From positions 259,001-323,000 of the forward strand of contig JAPDFW010000068.1 of the NCBI GenBank assembly GCA_028826165.1: 64,000 bases of DNA. Direction: 5' to 3'. Every line of letters starts with the position of its first letter. Positions within the stretch are counted from its first letter, which is position 1. Positions 12,334 through 25,250 of the stretch are shown piece after piece. The notes beneath the pieces were generated by a model that saw only the letters and a list, made by a program, of their open reading frames with translations, was not told the DNA's origin and did no database searches. The stretch is from Anaeramoeba ignava (Eukaryota > Metamonada > Anaeramoebidae). Made by a program: the position numbers and the translations under genes.

Positions 12334-15300
12334 TTATTTTTTTTTGGTAATAATTTTCTTTCTGATAATTTTTTGAATTTGTTTTGGTTTTTCAGATAAT
12401 ATTTTTGGTTGAGAAACTGTTTTTGGTTGATTTTGAGAAACTGCTCTTTTTTGAGTTCTTGAAACTTTTGGTTTTTCATCAGTTGAAGGTTGTTTAGTTT
12501 TTTTTAATTTAGAAGGAACAATAACTTTTTTAGTTAATTTTGAAGGAGTTCTTTTTATAATTTTTGGTTTTTGATTTGAATCTTTTATTTCATCATTTGA
12601 ATCTTTTATTTGCTCATTTGAATCTTTTATTTCATCATCTGATTTTGAATTTGATTTTGATTTTGATTTTGATTTTGATTTTGATTTTGATTTTGATTTT
12701 GATTTTGATTTTGATTTTGATTTTGTTTCTGATTCTGATTTAGATTTAGATTTAGATTTAGATTTAGATTTAGATTTTAATTTTGGTTCTTCTTTTTCGG
12801 AATCTGTTGAAGAAATTACTAATTCCTCTTTTAAATCTTTTTTTGGTGATTTTGTTTTTTTAATTATTTTTTTTATTGGTGTTTTTGTTGGTGATTTTGT
12901 TGTTGATTTAACTTTTATTGGTAAATTTGTTGATTTGGTTGTTTTTATTGGAGTTTTTGTATTTGATTTTGTGGTTTTCAATTTTGTTGGTGATTTTGTA
13001 TTTGATTTTGTTGGTGATTTTGTTGTTAATTTTGTATTTGATTTTATAGTTTTCAATTTTGTTGGTGATTTTGTAGTTGATTTTGTAGTTTTCAATTTTG
13101 TATTTGATTTTGTATTTGATTTTGTATTTGATTTTATTGGTGTTCCTTTCATAACTGATATTGTTGTTGATTTAACTGGTTTTTTTGGTTGATTTTTTGA
13201 TGGTGTTGATTTTTCAACTGTTGATTTTATTGATTTAAGTTTTTTTGGTTGTTTTACAACTTTTGAAACTTTCTTTTTTCCTGATTCTTTTTGATCTGTT
13301 GATAAATTTTTTGTTTTCACTCCTCCACTTGTTAAAAATGCTGCTCCCATTCCATCTTTCTTAACAACTTGAACACCTGGTTTAAGATGTCTACGAACAA
13401 ATTCATCAAATTTCATATATCCACCACCAACTCTATTCAATATAAATCCTAATAAATTTTTTCAAATCAATTTTTTCAATCAATTTTTTAAATCAATTTT
13501 TTCAATCAATTTTTCAAATCAATTTTTTTAATCAATTTTTTCAATTACCTTCAAGTAATTTCATTTGCATTTTCTTCCCATCAATCTCAAAAACTGATTC
13601 TAATGTTTGTGGATTTGTACTAATTTCTTTAACTGGAACATCAACTCCATATTTTTGGAAAATTCTTTGAATTGTATGCATCATTAATTTTGAGAAACCT
13701 TTTGCATATTCAGGAGAATTCTTATTTGGAATATGAATTTCTATTTTTTGAATGAATTTAAATATTTAAAATAAATATTAAAATAAATATTAAATTAAAT
13801 ATTAAAATAAATATTAAATTAAATATTAAAATAAATATTAAATTAAATATTAAAAATAAATATTAAAATAAATATTAAAATAAATATTAAAATAAATATT
13901 AAAATAAATATTTAAATTATTTAAAATAAATATTTAAAATAAATATTAAAATAAATATTTTAAAATAAATATTAAATTAAATATTAAAATAAATATTAAA
14001 TTAAATAAAAATAAATATTAAAACAAATATTAAAATAAATATTAAAATAAATATTAAAAATAAATATTAAAATAAATATTAAAACAAATAAACATTAAAA
14101 CAAATATTAAAAACAACATTAAAAATAAATATTAAAATAAATATTAAATTAAATATTAAAACAAAATAAAATAAAAATCAACATAAATATTTAAATATTA
14201 AAAAACAATATTAAAACAAATTAAAAATAAAATATTTAAAATAAATAATAAACAACATTAAAATTAAATATTTAAAATAAATATTAAAAACAAATATTGA
14301 AATAAAAATTAAAATATTAAATATTAAAATAAATATTAAAACAAACAAAATCAAATATTTAAAAATAAATATTAAAATAAACATTAAAATAAATATTAAA
14401 AACAACATAAAATAAATATAAAAACAAATATTAAAAACAAAATATAAAAATAAATATTAAAAATAACATTAAAATAAATATTAAAAAATAAATATTAAAA
14501 ACAAATATTAAAATAAATATTAAAAAATAAACATTAAAAACAAACATTAAAAAAATAAATATTAAAAAAAAATATAAAAAATAAATATTAAAAACAAATA
14601 TAAAAAAAAAATATAAAAAAAAATATTAAAAATAAATATTAAAATAAATATAAAAACAACATTAAAATAAATATTAAAATAAATACATAAAAATAAATAT
14701 TAAAATAAATATTAAAATTAAATATTAAAAATAAAAACTATAAAATTAAAATATTAAAACCATAAAAAATAAAAAAAATAAATATTAAAATAAATAAAAA
14801 TTAAATATTAAAAATAAATATTAAATTAAATATTAAAATAAATATAAAATTAAATATTTAAAATAAATATTAAAATAAATATTAAAATAAATATTAAATT
14901 AAATATTAAATATTAAATTGAAAATATACTTTTGCTTCGACTCCATTCTCTCTGAACCTTGTTTTGAAAATTGTTTCTAACTTGAATTTGATGATTTCCT
15001 GGATTGACTTTATCCAAAATAGCAAAATTATCAAGTAGTCATAATATTGAGTATTATCAACATTCTACTCATATTTATAATTTGCCAACCTAGAATTTGG
15101 GGTATCCCAAGTAAGAAATAAATCAGAATAGAATATTCCTTTGATTTTACTCGTGTGCAGAATTTTTCAATTTTGATTGGAATTGGATCACTCCATTCTC
15201 CCCTTCTGAAAAATCATTCTTTTGCTCAGAAAACATATTGTTTCTGTTGAAAGTTTGGATAATGTTATTTCTGGTGTTTTGTTTTTGTAATTAAGCGTAC

Positions 15301-18300
15301 TTCTTTTTGGGATTAAGGCCTTTTCCATTTCATCTTCCCTTCTAGATTCCATTTTTACTGCTTTTCCCATCCAATTTCATTTTATTTTGATCTTGTTGTT
15401 TTATTTTAGATATCTTTTCTGGTTTTGGATCAATTAGCAATTTCTGGAGATTTGACCATTCTCCATTTTTAGCTCTTATTCTTATTGAATAATTTTCTGA
15501 TGGTTTATGTTTTCAATAATAAATTTTGGTTTTTCACTTTCTTCAATAATTTCATTATTAACTTCAATTTCATATTTTTCAATTTCACTTCCTTCATTTT
15601 TAAGGGTTCTTTCCATTTTAATTCAATTTCATTTAATTTGGGTTCAACTTCAATTTCTTCTATTCTTCAGGTTCTTTTATCATCAGTTTTGGTTTTAATT
15701 TCATTACTCCATTCTGCTTCTCCTTTGGAATTTTTAGCTCTTATTCTTATTGAATAATTTTCTGATGGTTTTATGATTTTCAATAATAAATTTTGGTTTT
15801 TCACTTTCTGCAATAATTTCATTATTAACTTCAATTTCATATTTTTCAATTTCACTTCCTTCATTTTTAGGTTCTTTCCATTTTAATTCAATTTCATTTA
15901 ATTTAGGTTCAACTTCAATTTCTTCAATTTTTTCAGGTTTTTTATCTTCAGTTTTGGTTTTAATTTCATCACTCCATTCTGCTTCTCCTTTGGAATTTTT
16001 TGCTCTTATTCTTATTGAATAATTTTCTGATGGTTTTATGTTTTCAATAATAAATTTTGGTTTTTTACTTTCTGCAATAATTTCATTATTAACTTCAATT
16101 TCATATTTTTCAATTTCACTTCCTTCATTTTTAGGTTCTTTCCATTTTAATTCAATTTCATTTAATTTAGGTTCAACTTCAATTTCTTCAATTTTTTCAG
16201 GTTTTTTGTTTTTCTGATTTGTTTTAGTTTTTAATTTCATTCTTTTAATTCAATTTCATTCTGCTTCTCCTTTGGAATTTTTAGCTCTCTTATTCTTATT
16301 GAATAATTTGTTTTCGATGGTTTTAAATTTTCAATAATAAATTTTGGTTTTTTACTTTCTCCAATAATTTCATTATTTACTTCCAATTTCATATTTTTCA
16401 ATTTCACTTCCTTCATTTTTGGGTTCTTTCCATTTTAATTCAATTTCATTTAATTTAGGTTCAACTTCAATTTCTCTCAATTTTTCAGGTTTTTGTTTTT
16501 GTTTTAGTTTTTAATTTCATCACTCCATTCTGCTTCTCCTTTGGAATTTTTAGCTCTTATTCTTATTGAATAATTTTCTGATGGTTTTATATTTTCAATA
16601 ATAAATTTTGGTTTTTTACTTTCTCCAATAATTTCATTGTTTACTTCAATTTCATATTTTTCAATTTCACTTCCTTCGTTTTTAGGTTCTTTCCATTTTA
16701 ATTCAATTTCATTTAATTTGGGTTCAACTTCAATTTCTCGTATCTTTTCAGGTTCTTTATCATCTGTTTTAGTTTTAATTTCATCACTCCATTCTGCTTC
16801 TCCTTTGGAATTTTTAGCTCTTATTCTTATTGAATAATTTGTTGATGGTTTTAAATTTTCAATAATAAATTTTGGTTTTTTACTTTCTGCAATAATTTCA
16901 TTATTAACTTCAATTTCATATTTTTCAATTTCACTTCCTTCGTTTTTAGGTTCTTTCCATTTTAATTCAATTTCATTTAATTTAGGTTCTACTTCAATTT
17001 CTTCTATCTTTTCAGGTTTTTTATCTTCAGTTTTGGTTTTAATTTCATTACTCCATTCTGCTTCTCCTTTAGAATTTTTAGCTCTTATTCTTATTGAATA
17101 ATTTTCTGATGGTTTTATATTTTCAATAATAAATTTTGGTTTTTTACTTTCTCCAATAATTTCATTATTTACTTCAATTTCATATTTTTCAATTTCACTT
17201 CCTTCATTTTTAGGTTCTTTCCATTTTAATTCAATTTCATTTAATTTGGGTTCAACTTCAATTTCTTCTATCTTTTCAGGTTCTTTATCATCAGTTTTAG
17301 TTTTAATTTCATTACTCCATTCTCCTTCTCCTTTGGAATTTTTTGCTCTTATTCTTATTGAATAATTTTCTGATGGTTTTATATTTTCAATAATAAATTC
17401 TGGTTTTTCACTTTCTGCAATAATTTCATTATTAACTTCAATTTCATATTTTTCAATTTCACTTCCTTCATTTTTGGGTTCTTTCCATTTTAATTCAATT
17501 TCATTTAATTTGGGTTCTACTTCAATTTCTCGTATCTTTTCAGGTTTTTTATCATCTGTTTTAGTTTTAATTTCATCACTCCATTCTGCTTCTCCTTTGG
17601 AATTTTTTGCTCTTATTCTTATTGAATAATTTGTTGATGGTTTTATATTTTCAATAATAAATTCTGGTTTTTCACTTTCTCCAATAATTTCATTATTAAC
17701 TTCAATTTCATATTTTTCAATTTCACTTCCTTCATTTTTAGGTTCTTTCCATTTCAATTCAATTTCATTTAATTTGGGTTCAACTTCAATTTCTCGTATC
17801 TTTTCAGGTTCTTTATCATCAGTTTTAGTTTTAATTTCATCACTCCATTCTGCTTCTCCTTTGGAATTTTTAGCTCTTATTCTTATTGAATAATTTGTTG
17901 ATGGTTTTAAATTTTCAATAATAAATTTTGGTTTTTTACTTTCTGCAATAATTTCATTATTAACTTCAATTTCATATTTTTCAATTTCACTTCCTTCGTT
18001 TTTAGGTTCTTTCCATTTTAATTCAATTTCATTTAATTTAGGTTCTACTTCAATTTCTTCTATCTTTTCAGGTTTTTTATCTTCAGTTTTGGTTTTAATT
18101 TCATTACTCCATTCTGCTTCTCCTTTAGAATTTTTAGCTCTTATTCTTATTGAATAATTTGTTGATGGTTTTATATTTTCAATAATAAATTCTGGTTTTT
18201 CACTTTCTCCAATAATTTCATTATTAACTTCAATTTCATATTTTTCAATTTCACTTCCTTCATTTTTAGGTTCTTTCCATTTCAATTCAATTTCATTTAA

Positions 18301-21300
18301 TTTGGGTTCAACTTCAATTTCTTCAATTTTTTCAGGTTCTTTATCATCAGTTTTAGTTTTAATTTCATCACTCCATTCTGATTCTCCTTTGGAATTTTTA
18401 GCTCTTATTCTTATTGAATAATTTGTTGATGGTTTTAAATTTTCAATAATAAATTCTGGTTTTTCACTTTCTCCAATAATTTCATTATTAACTTCAATTT
18501 CATATTTTTCAATTTCACTTCCTTCGTTTTTAGGTTCTTTCCATTTTAATTCAATTTCATTTAATTTGGGTTCAACTTCAATTTCTCGTATCTTTTCAGG
18601 TTTTTTGTTTTTGGTTTTGGTTTTAATTTCATCACTCCATTCTCCTTCTCCTTTGGAATTTTTAGCTCTTATTCTTATTGAATAATATGTTGATGGTTTT
18701 ATGTTTTCAATAATAAATTCTGGTTTTTCACTTTCTGCAATAATTTCATTATTAACTTCAATTTCATATTTTTCAATTTCACTTCCTTCATTTTTAGGTT
18801 CTTTCCATTTTAATTCAATTTCATTTAATTTAGGTTCAACTTCAATTTCTTCTATCTTTTCAGGTTCTTTATCATCAGTTTTAGTTTTAATTTCATCACT
18901 CCATTCTGCTTCTCCTTTGGAATTTTTAGCTCTTATTCTTATTGAATAATTTTCTGATGGTTTTATGTTTTCAATAATAAATTCTGGTTTTTCACTTTCT
19001 CCAATAATTTCATTATTTACTTCAATTTCATATTTTTCAATTTCACTTCCTTCATTTTTAGGTTCTTTCCATTTTAATTCAATTTCATTTAATTTAGGTT
19101 CAACTTCAATTTCTCGTATCTTTTCAGGTTTTTTGTTTTTGGTTTTGGTTTTAATTTCATCACTCCATTCTCCTTCTCCTTTGGAATTTTTAGCTCTTAT
19201 TCTTATTGAATAATTTGTTGATGGTTTTATGTTTTCAATAATAAATTTTGGTTTTTCACTTTCTCCAATAATTTCATTATTAACTTCAATTTCATATTTT
19301 TCAATTTCACTTCCTTCATTTTTGGGTTCTTTCCATTTTAATTCAATTTCATTTAATTTAGGTTCAACTTCAATTTCTCGTATCTTTTCAGGTTCTTTAT
19401 CATCTGTTTTGGTTTTAATTTCATCACTCCATTCTGCTTCTCCTTTGGAATTTTTAGCTCTTATTCTTATTGAATAATTTTCTGATGGCTTTAAATTTTC
19501 AATAATAAATTTTGGTTTTTCACTTTCTCCAATAATTTCATTATTAACTTCAATTTCATATTTTTCAATTTCACTTCCTTCATTTTTAGGTTCTTTCCAT
19601 TTTAATTCAATTTCATTTAATTTGGGTTCAACTTCAATTTCTCGTATCTTTTCAGGTTCTTTATCTTCAGTTTTGGTTTTAATTTCATTACTCCATTCTG
19701 CTTCTCCTTTAGAATTTTTAGCTCTTATTCTTATTGAATAATTTGTTGATGGTTTTATGTTTTCAATAATAAATTTTGGTTTTTCACTTTCTCCAATAAT
19801 TTCATTATTAACTTCAATTTCATATTTTTCAATTTCACTTCCTTCATTTTTGGGTTCTTTCCATTTTAATTCAATTTCATTTAATTTGGGTTCAACTTCA
19901 ATTTCTTCTATCTTTTCAGGTTTTTTATCTTCAAATTCTCTTTTAATTTCATCAGGCTATTTTTTAAAAAAAAAATAAAATAAATTGATAAATTCATAAT
20001 TAAATGAATGAAATCACCTCAAAATATTAAATCAAATATTACATTATTTAATGAATAATTTCGAAAATATGATAAATAAGTTAAGACTGATAAAGCATCT
20101 ATTGAATCAGTTAAAAGATCTTTTGGTTCAAGTAGTTTTGGTATTTCCATTAATTCATTTGCTTTATCAAATGCGAGTCCGAGATTTTCTTGAGCATTAT
20201 CCTTTATTATATAAAAAATAATTTGGGGAAAATGGATTTGAGTTAATTTTCAAAAAGAAAATCAAAGAATAGAAACCTTTGATAATTGGGAAATTTGGAT
20301 ATTTCCTGGTTTTTGCTTTTCAACCAAACAACAAAGAGCAATTCCATCATTTAAACTAAATTTTATAAATAAATAATTTTTATTGTTATTAAATTATTAT
20401 TATTTATTTTTTTTTTGTTGTGATTTTTACTCATCTGTTAAATTTCGAATTTGAACTCCAAAATCATTTATTCTTGATAGAATCCATTCAAGCATCATCT
20501 TTTGTGTTGAATTTGTTTCTGAATCGTCTCCCTGTGAAATTTGATATCTTCGAATCAAAATCCAGATTAATCCCAAAATAATCTTTAAATTTTCCTTGAT
20601 TAAATCTTTTTAATTTTAATTTTAATTTTGATTTTAAATTTGATTTTAATTTTGATTTTAATTTTAATTTTGATTTTAATTTTGATTTTGATTTTGATTT
20701 TGATTTTGATTTTGATTTTGATTTTGATTTTGATTTTTATTTTTATTTTGATTTTAATTTTGATTTTAATTTAAATTTGATTTTGATTTAAATTTAAATT
20801 TTGGTTTTGATTTTGATTTTAATTTTAATTTTAATTTTAATTTTAATTTTAATTTTAATTTTAATTTTGATTTTGATTTTGATTTTGATTTTGATTTTAA
20901 TTTTAATTTTGATTTTGATTTTGATTTTCAATTTGATTTTTAATTTTGATTTTGATTTTAATTTTGATTTTGATTTTGATTTTAATTTTGATTTTAAATT
21001 TTAATTTTAAATTTGATTTTGATTTTAATTTTGATTTTGATTTTGATTTTGATTTTAATTTTGATTTTGATTTTGATTTTAATTTTGATTTTGAAACAAA
21101 CCTTCACCACCAACATTGACAAGACGAGGTTCTTTTGGTAATCTTTCTGAATCAACAAAATCGATTCCAATTTTACAATTCTCAAGTTTTTGAGCATAAA
21201 CTCTTGGGCGAGGACTATATCTTTGAGGACATTTTTTTATTGCTAAAATTTCCATTAAATTTATTAAAATTACACCACTTGCAAAGTCTGTTCTTGCGTC

Positions 21301-22858
21301 TTCAATTTGAAGATTTCTTTTTTGAAGATGTAAATTACACCAACGAGTAAAAACCTAATTTAAAAAATTTAATCCAAAATTATTATTTTATTTATAATTT
21401 TATTTATAATTTAATTTATAATTTAATTTATAATTTAATTTATATTTTTATTTATAATATTATTTATAATTTAATTTATAATTTAATTTATAATTTTATT
21501 TATAATTTGATTTATAATTTAATTTATAATTTTATTTATAATTTTATTTATAATTTTATTTATAATTTATTTATAATTTAATTTATAATTTAATTTATAA
21601 TTTTATTTATAATTTTATTTATAATTTTATTTATAATTTAATTTATAATTTTATTTATAATTTTATTTATAATTTTATTTATAATTTTATTTATAATTTT
21701 ATTTATTATTTTATTTATAATTTTATTTATAATTTAATTTATTATTTTATTTATAATTTTATTTATAATTTAATTTATAATTTTATTTATAATTTTATTT
21801 ATAATTTTATTTATAATTTTATTTATAATTTAATTTGTGATTTTATTTATAATTTAATTTATAATTTTATTTATAATTTTATTTATAATTTTATTTATAA
21901 TTTTATTTATAATTTTATTTATAATTTAATTTGTGATTTTATTTATAATTTAATTTATAATTTTATTTATAATTTTATTTATAATTATATTTATAATTTT
22001 ATTTATATTTTTATTTATAATTTAATTTATAATTTTATTTATAATTTTATTTATAATTTTATTTATAATTTTATTTATAATTTTATTTATAATTTTATTT
22101 ATAATTTTATTTATAATTTAATTTATATTTTTATTTATAATTTTATTTATAATTTTATTTATAATTTTATTTATAATTTTATTTATAATTTTATTTATAA
22201 TTTTATTTATAATTTTTATTTATAATTTAATTTATAATTTTATTTATAATTTAATTTATAATTTTATTTATAATTTTATTTATAATTTTTATTTATAATT
22301 TTATTTATAATTTTATTTATAATTTAATTTATAATTTTATTTATAATTTTATTTATAATTTTATTTATAATTTTATTTATAATTTTATTTATTATTTAAT
22401 TTATAATTTTATTTTATAATTTAATTTATAATTTTATTTATAATTTTATTTATAATTTAATTTATAATTTTATTTTATAATTTTATTTATATTTTTGTTT
22501 ATAATTTTATTTATAATTTTATTTATAATTTAATTTATAATTTTATTTATAATTTATTTATAATTTTATTTATAATTTTATTTATAATTTATTTATAATT
22601 TAATTTATAATTTTATTTATAATTTAATTTATAATTTTATTTATAATTTTATTTGTAATTTTATTTATAATTTAAAAAGAATTTTGCTTTTTTTTATTGA
22701 AATTTGTTGTTGTTGTTTATTTGTTTTGGATCTTATTTTATTTTTATTATTTTTAATCATTAAACTATTTTAATTCTTACTCGTATTTGTGTTTGAATCC
22801 ATTGAGGTAATTTTGTTATGTCTTTTTCGTTGTAAATATCTTTTGTTGATCTTGACAT
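12334..22858 (-). CDS. Giant CH-CH-Fn3(n)-GAR cytoskeletal protein (gene model)
   Basis: Exons: 22781-22858, 21102-21354, 20431-20605, 20277-20355, 20043-20201, about 14930-19956 (Fn3 exon), 13549-13740 and 12334-13448. Splice phases agree at every junction. The first five exons give two calponin-homology domains of filamin/alpha-actinin type: VFTRWCNLHL and QRYSPRPRVYAQKLEN in CH1, then LKIILGLIWILI, LNDGIALCCLVEK and LSVLTYLSYF in CH2. The Fn3 exon follows. The exons at 13740-13300 give DGKKMQMKLLEGF and NRVGGGYMKFDEFVRRH, matching the GAS2-related (GAR) signature RVGGGW..L.EFL. The tail is Lys/Ser/Thr-rich with an (SK)n run. Known roles are actin binding by tandem CH and microtubule binding by GAR, so an actin-microtubule crosslinker is inferred. 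The Fn3 exon has frameshifts from 16511 downstream, and its last five or six repeats are degraded, so full-length translation is uncertain. Two genes is the alternative, but the phase-1 join of 14930 to 13740 argues for one. Confidence 0.65.
13741..14929 (-). repeat. Satellite-filled intron, AAATATTAAAAT unit
   Basis: About 1.15 kb of AATAAATATTAA units with AAACAAATATT variants, bounded by a GTATAT donor at 14929 and an AATAG acceptor at 13741. No coding signal. Confidence 0.85.
14930..19956 (-). repeat. Fn3 repeat array, 264-bp unit, 13 near-identical plus about 6 degraded copies
   Basis: Each 88-residue unit has PKLNEIELKWKEPKNEGSEI, YEIEVNNEII, IIENIKPS.NYSIRIRAKN and SKGEAEWS, a clear fibronectin type III pattern. 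Copies from 19690 down to 16525 are spaced exactly 264 bp. They differ only at a few sites, such as AES/GES, EKP/KKP and TDD/TED/TKNK. Below 16511 an extra A shifts the frame. The remaining copies (about 16260, 15970, 15705, 15450, 15195, 14940) have frameshifts and growing divergence. Confidence 0.9.
20606..21101 (-). repeat. (GATTTT)n/(AATTTT)n intron 2 of the CH-Fn3 gene
   Basis: About 480 bp of GATTTT hexamers mixed with AATTTT, flanked by GTTTGT donor and AAAAAG acceptor sites. Open frames of alternating Ile/Leu or Asp/Phe are artefacts. Confidence 0.85.
21355..22780 (-). repeat. Satellite-filled intron 1 of the CH-Fn3 gene
   Basis: About 1.3 kb of near-perfect TTTTATTTATAA and TTTAATTTATAA units (12 bp) between a GTAAGA donor at 22780 and a TTAG acceptor at 21355. 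Confidence 0.9.
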
Positions 22859-23603
22859 TAAAAGAAAAAAAAAAGAAAAATGTTTTTTAATTTTTTTAAT
22901 TTTTTTAATTTAAATTTTTTTATTTATTTGCTTTTTGTTTTTTTTATTTATTTTTTTTTTTTTTAAGTTTTAGGGGGTAAAAAATTAAAGAAGAATTAAG
23001 ATCAAAATTAATTAATTGATTTAAGAAAGAGAATAGTCGTTTTTTTTTTTTAGAAAAGATCTTTTAGTTAATTTTGATCATTTCAATTCTTTTAATTTGC
23101 TTTTCTTTTTTTAATTTTTTTTAAATTATTTTAATAAAAATATATAAATAATTTTAATAATAATAAATAATAAATTAATTTGATTCCAAATTTAAATTAA
23201 ATTGAAATAATAATTTTATTGATTAAAATAATATTTTTATGTATTTATTATTTATATTTTTAAATAAAATAAAAAATTGAAAATGGAATTATTTTAATAA
23301 AAATATATAAACAATTTTAATAATAATAAATAATAAATTGATTTGATTCTAAATTTAAATTAAATTGAAATAATAATTTTATTGATTAAAATTATATTTT
23401 TATGTATTTATTATTTATATTTTTAAATAAAATAAAAAATTGAAAATAAAATTATTTTAATAAAAATATATAAATAATTTTAATAATAATAAATAATAAA
23501 TTAATTTGATTCCAAATTTAATTTAAATTGAAATAAGATTTTTATTGATTAAGCTTTAATCTTATTTTTGAATTTAAAAAAAAAAAAAGGGGTTTTATTC
23601 TTT
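22859..23603. other. Spacer with three copies of a 164-bp AT-rich repeat
   Basis: The segment beginning ATTATTTTAATAAAAATATA recurs near 23124, 23288 and 23451, a spacing of about 164 bp, and runs to about 23545. The part next to the CH-gene start has T-rich tracts. No gene is seen. Confidence 0.7.
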
Positions 23604-25171
23604 TTAAAAGTAGAAAGTTTCGACTTCATCAATTTCCCAAACAATAGAACCAGATAGATAACTTAAGGCCTCAGCCTTTTTAAGTTTGATTCCTTTAGGA
23701 AGATTATAAGTTTCTCCAAAATTTGAACGACCAATTCCTAAACTAAATGGGAAAGAAATATCACCTCTTCCAAAAATTGGACCACTTTTTCATTATAAAT
23801 AATAGCTCTTTTTCTTCACCTTTTTAATTGGAAATTTCTCTGGTTTTCTATTGTTCTTATCATTTCTTAATGAAAAAGAAAAGCATCTGGATCACAAATT
23901 CTTCTTGATTCAAATACTTGATCTTCATTCCATTTTGATTTATCAGTTATAAATCCAACTTTTGTAAATCCTCCAAAAATAAAATTATCTTTTGTTTTGA
24001 TAATAACTAATGTGTTTTCACAATCATCACAAAGTTCGTGCCATTTTCGAGTAGAGAATCCAATATAATGCGTTGAAAATCCTAATTGAACATTGTAAAA
24101 GATTTTGTCATCATTGATCCATTTTCTTAATTTTTGGATGTATCTTTTTTTTTTAATAATTCTGGATTTAAAATTTAATCTTGGATTGAAAATCAGAAAA
24201 TTTTCTTTTTCTTCATCTTCATCTTCATCTTCATCTTCATCTTCATTTTCATTTTCATCTTTTTCTTTTTTTGCTTTTTCTTCTTCTTCTTTTTCTTTTG
24301 CTTTTGCTTTTTCTTTTTTAATAAATTTTTTAATTTTTTTTTCATCTTTTTTTGTTTTTAATGTTAATAACTTTTTTAACTTTCGTGAAATTTGATTTGG
24401 AATTAAATCTTCTTTCAAAGTTTTTTGAAGTTCTTTTTTGGGAAAATCAATAAATCTGATTTTTTGAATAACGTTTGAAATTTGATCTTGTAATTTTTCT
24501 TTTTCTTTTTTATTAAGTTTTGAATTTGCCTTTTTTTGATTAATATTTGATTTGTGTCTTCCCCATTTTATTACTGATTGGAAAAGTTCAACTTCATTTC
24601 CTAAAAAGCAATTACTTGCTAGAAATGGAATTAATTGATTTTCTTCAAGTTCAAGAAAAAATGAAGTTTTGGAAAATTCTTTAAAATGATCCAAAATAAA
24701 TTGGTAACAATAATGCAGTAATAGATTCAAGTCCATTGACTCAGATAGTTTAAGAACATCAACAACAGTTTCAAATTTTAAATTGTTTTTGATAAAATCT
24801 GAAGAAGTTTCAATTAATTCATCAATTAAATATTTTGTTGAAAAAATTAAAATTTGAACTGCGTTTTCTGAATTAAATTCAATTTTTCCTGAATAAAGAT
24901 AATTCAAAATTGAGGATAGAATTGAACTTGAAACATCTTTTAGAATCAATTTGTCTTCTTGAAGTTCTTTCGTTTTGGATTTAAAAAGAGATTTGAAATA
25001 TTCGCTTCTTGAAGAAAGAATTGATTTATGAGTTTTAAATGAAGTTTTGTTTTGTTCACAAATTATTTCAAAATCAAAATAACTTTCTTCATCTTTTTCA
25101 TTTTGGTTTTGATTTTGAAATAAATTTTTTAAATCATTTGAAAGTTTTTCTAAATTTGAATAATTTTCCAT
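23604..25171 (-). CDS. BTB-BACK-TLD-like protein, copy 1 (frameshifted 3' end)
   Basis: From the ATG at 25171 the open part runs to 23867. It has a BTB domain (FDFEIICEQ, FKTHKSILSSRSEYFKSLF, LNYLYSGKIEF), a BACK-like helical region (LLHYCYQFI, FQSVIKWGRHK), a Lys/Glu/Asp coiled or disordered stretch (24180-24340), then a TLDc-like domain (NTLVIIKTKDNFIFGGFT, DPDAFLF). The stop at 23867 comes from one missing T in a T run. Past it the frame continues SLRNDKNNRKPEKFPI, then with two more one-base shifts GPIFGRGDI, SNFGETYNLP and WEIDEVETFYF to 23604. BTB proteins often recruit cullin-3, and TLD domains are linked to oxidative stress or V-ATPase; both roles are family inference. It is paralogous to the gene at 26919-28388. 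Confidence 0.75.
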
Positions 25172-25250
25172 TTTTGCTTTTTTTTTTATTGAAAATTAAA
25201 AAAATGAAAAATTTAAAAAATGAAAAAAAAATTTTTTCCTAATTGAATTT

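Noticed and set aside
12051-12479. Small Phe/Lys/Asn-rich open frames
   Set aside because: Low-complexity T/A-rich 3' spacer and antisense of the K/S-rich tail; no domain.
14211-14408. Hydrophobic minus-strand open frame
   Set aside because: Part of the AAATATT satellite intron; apparent membrane segments are Ile/Phe strings from the repeat.
15485-19978. Series of 60-90-codon plus-strand frames repeating every 264 bp
   Set aside because: They are the antisense of the Fn3 repeats and share their period.
20801-21197. Ile-Leu and Lys-Ile frames
   Set aside because: Hexamer repeat in intron 2 of the CH-Fn3 gene; only its border holds true CH1 codons on the minus strand.
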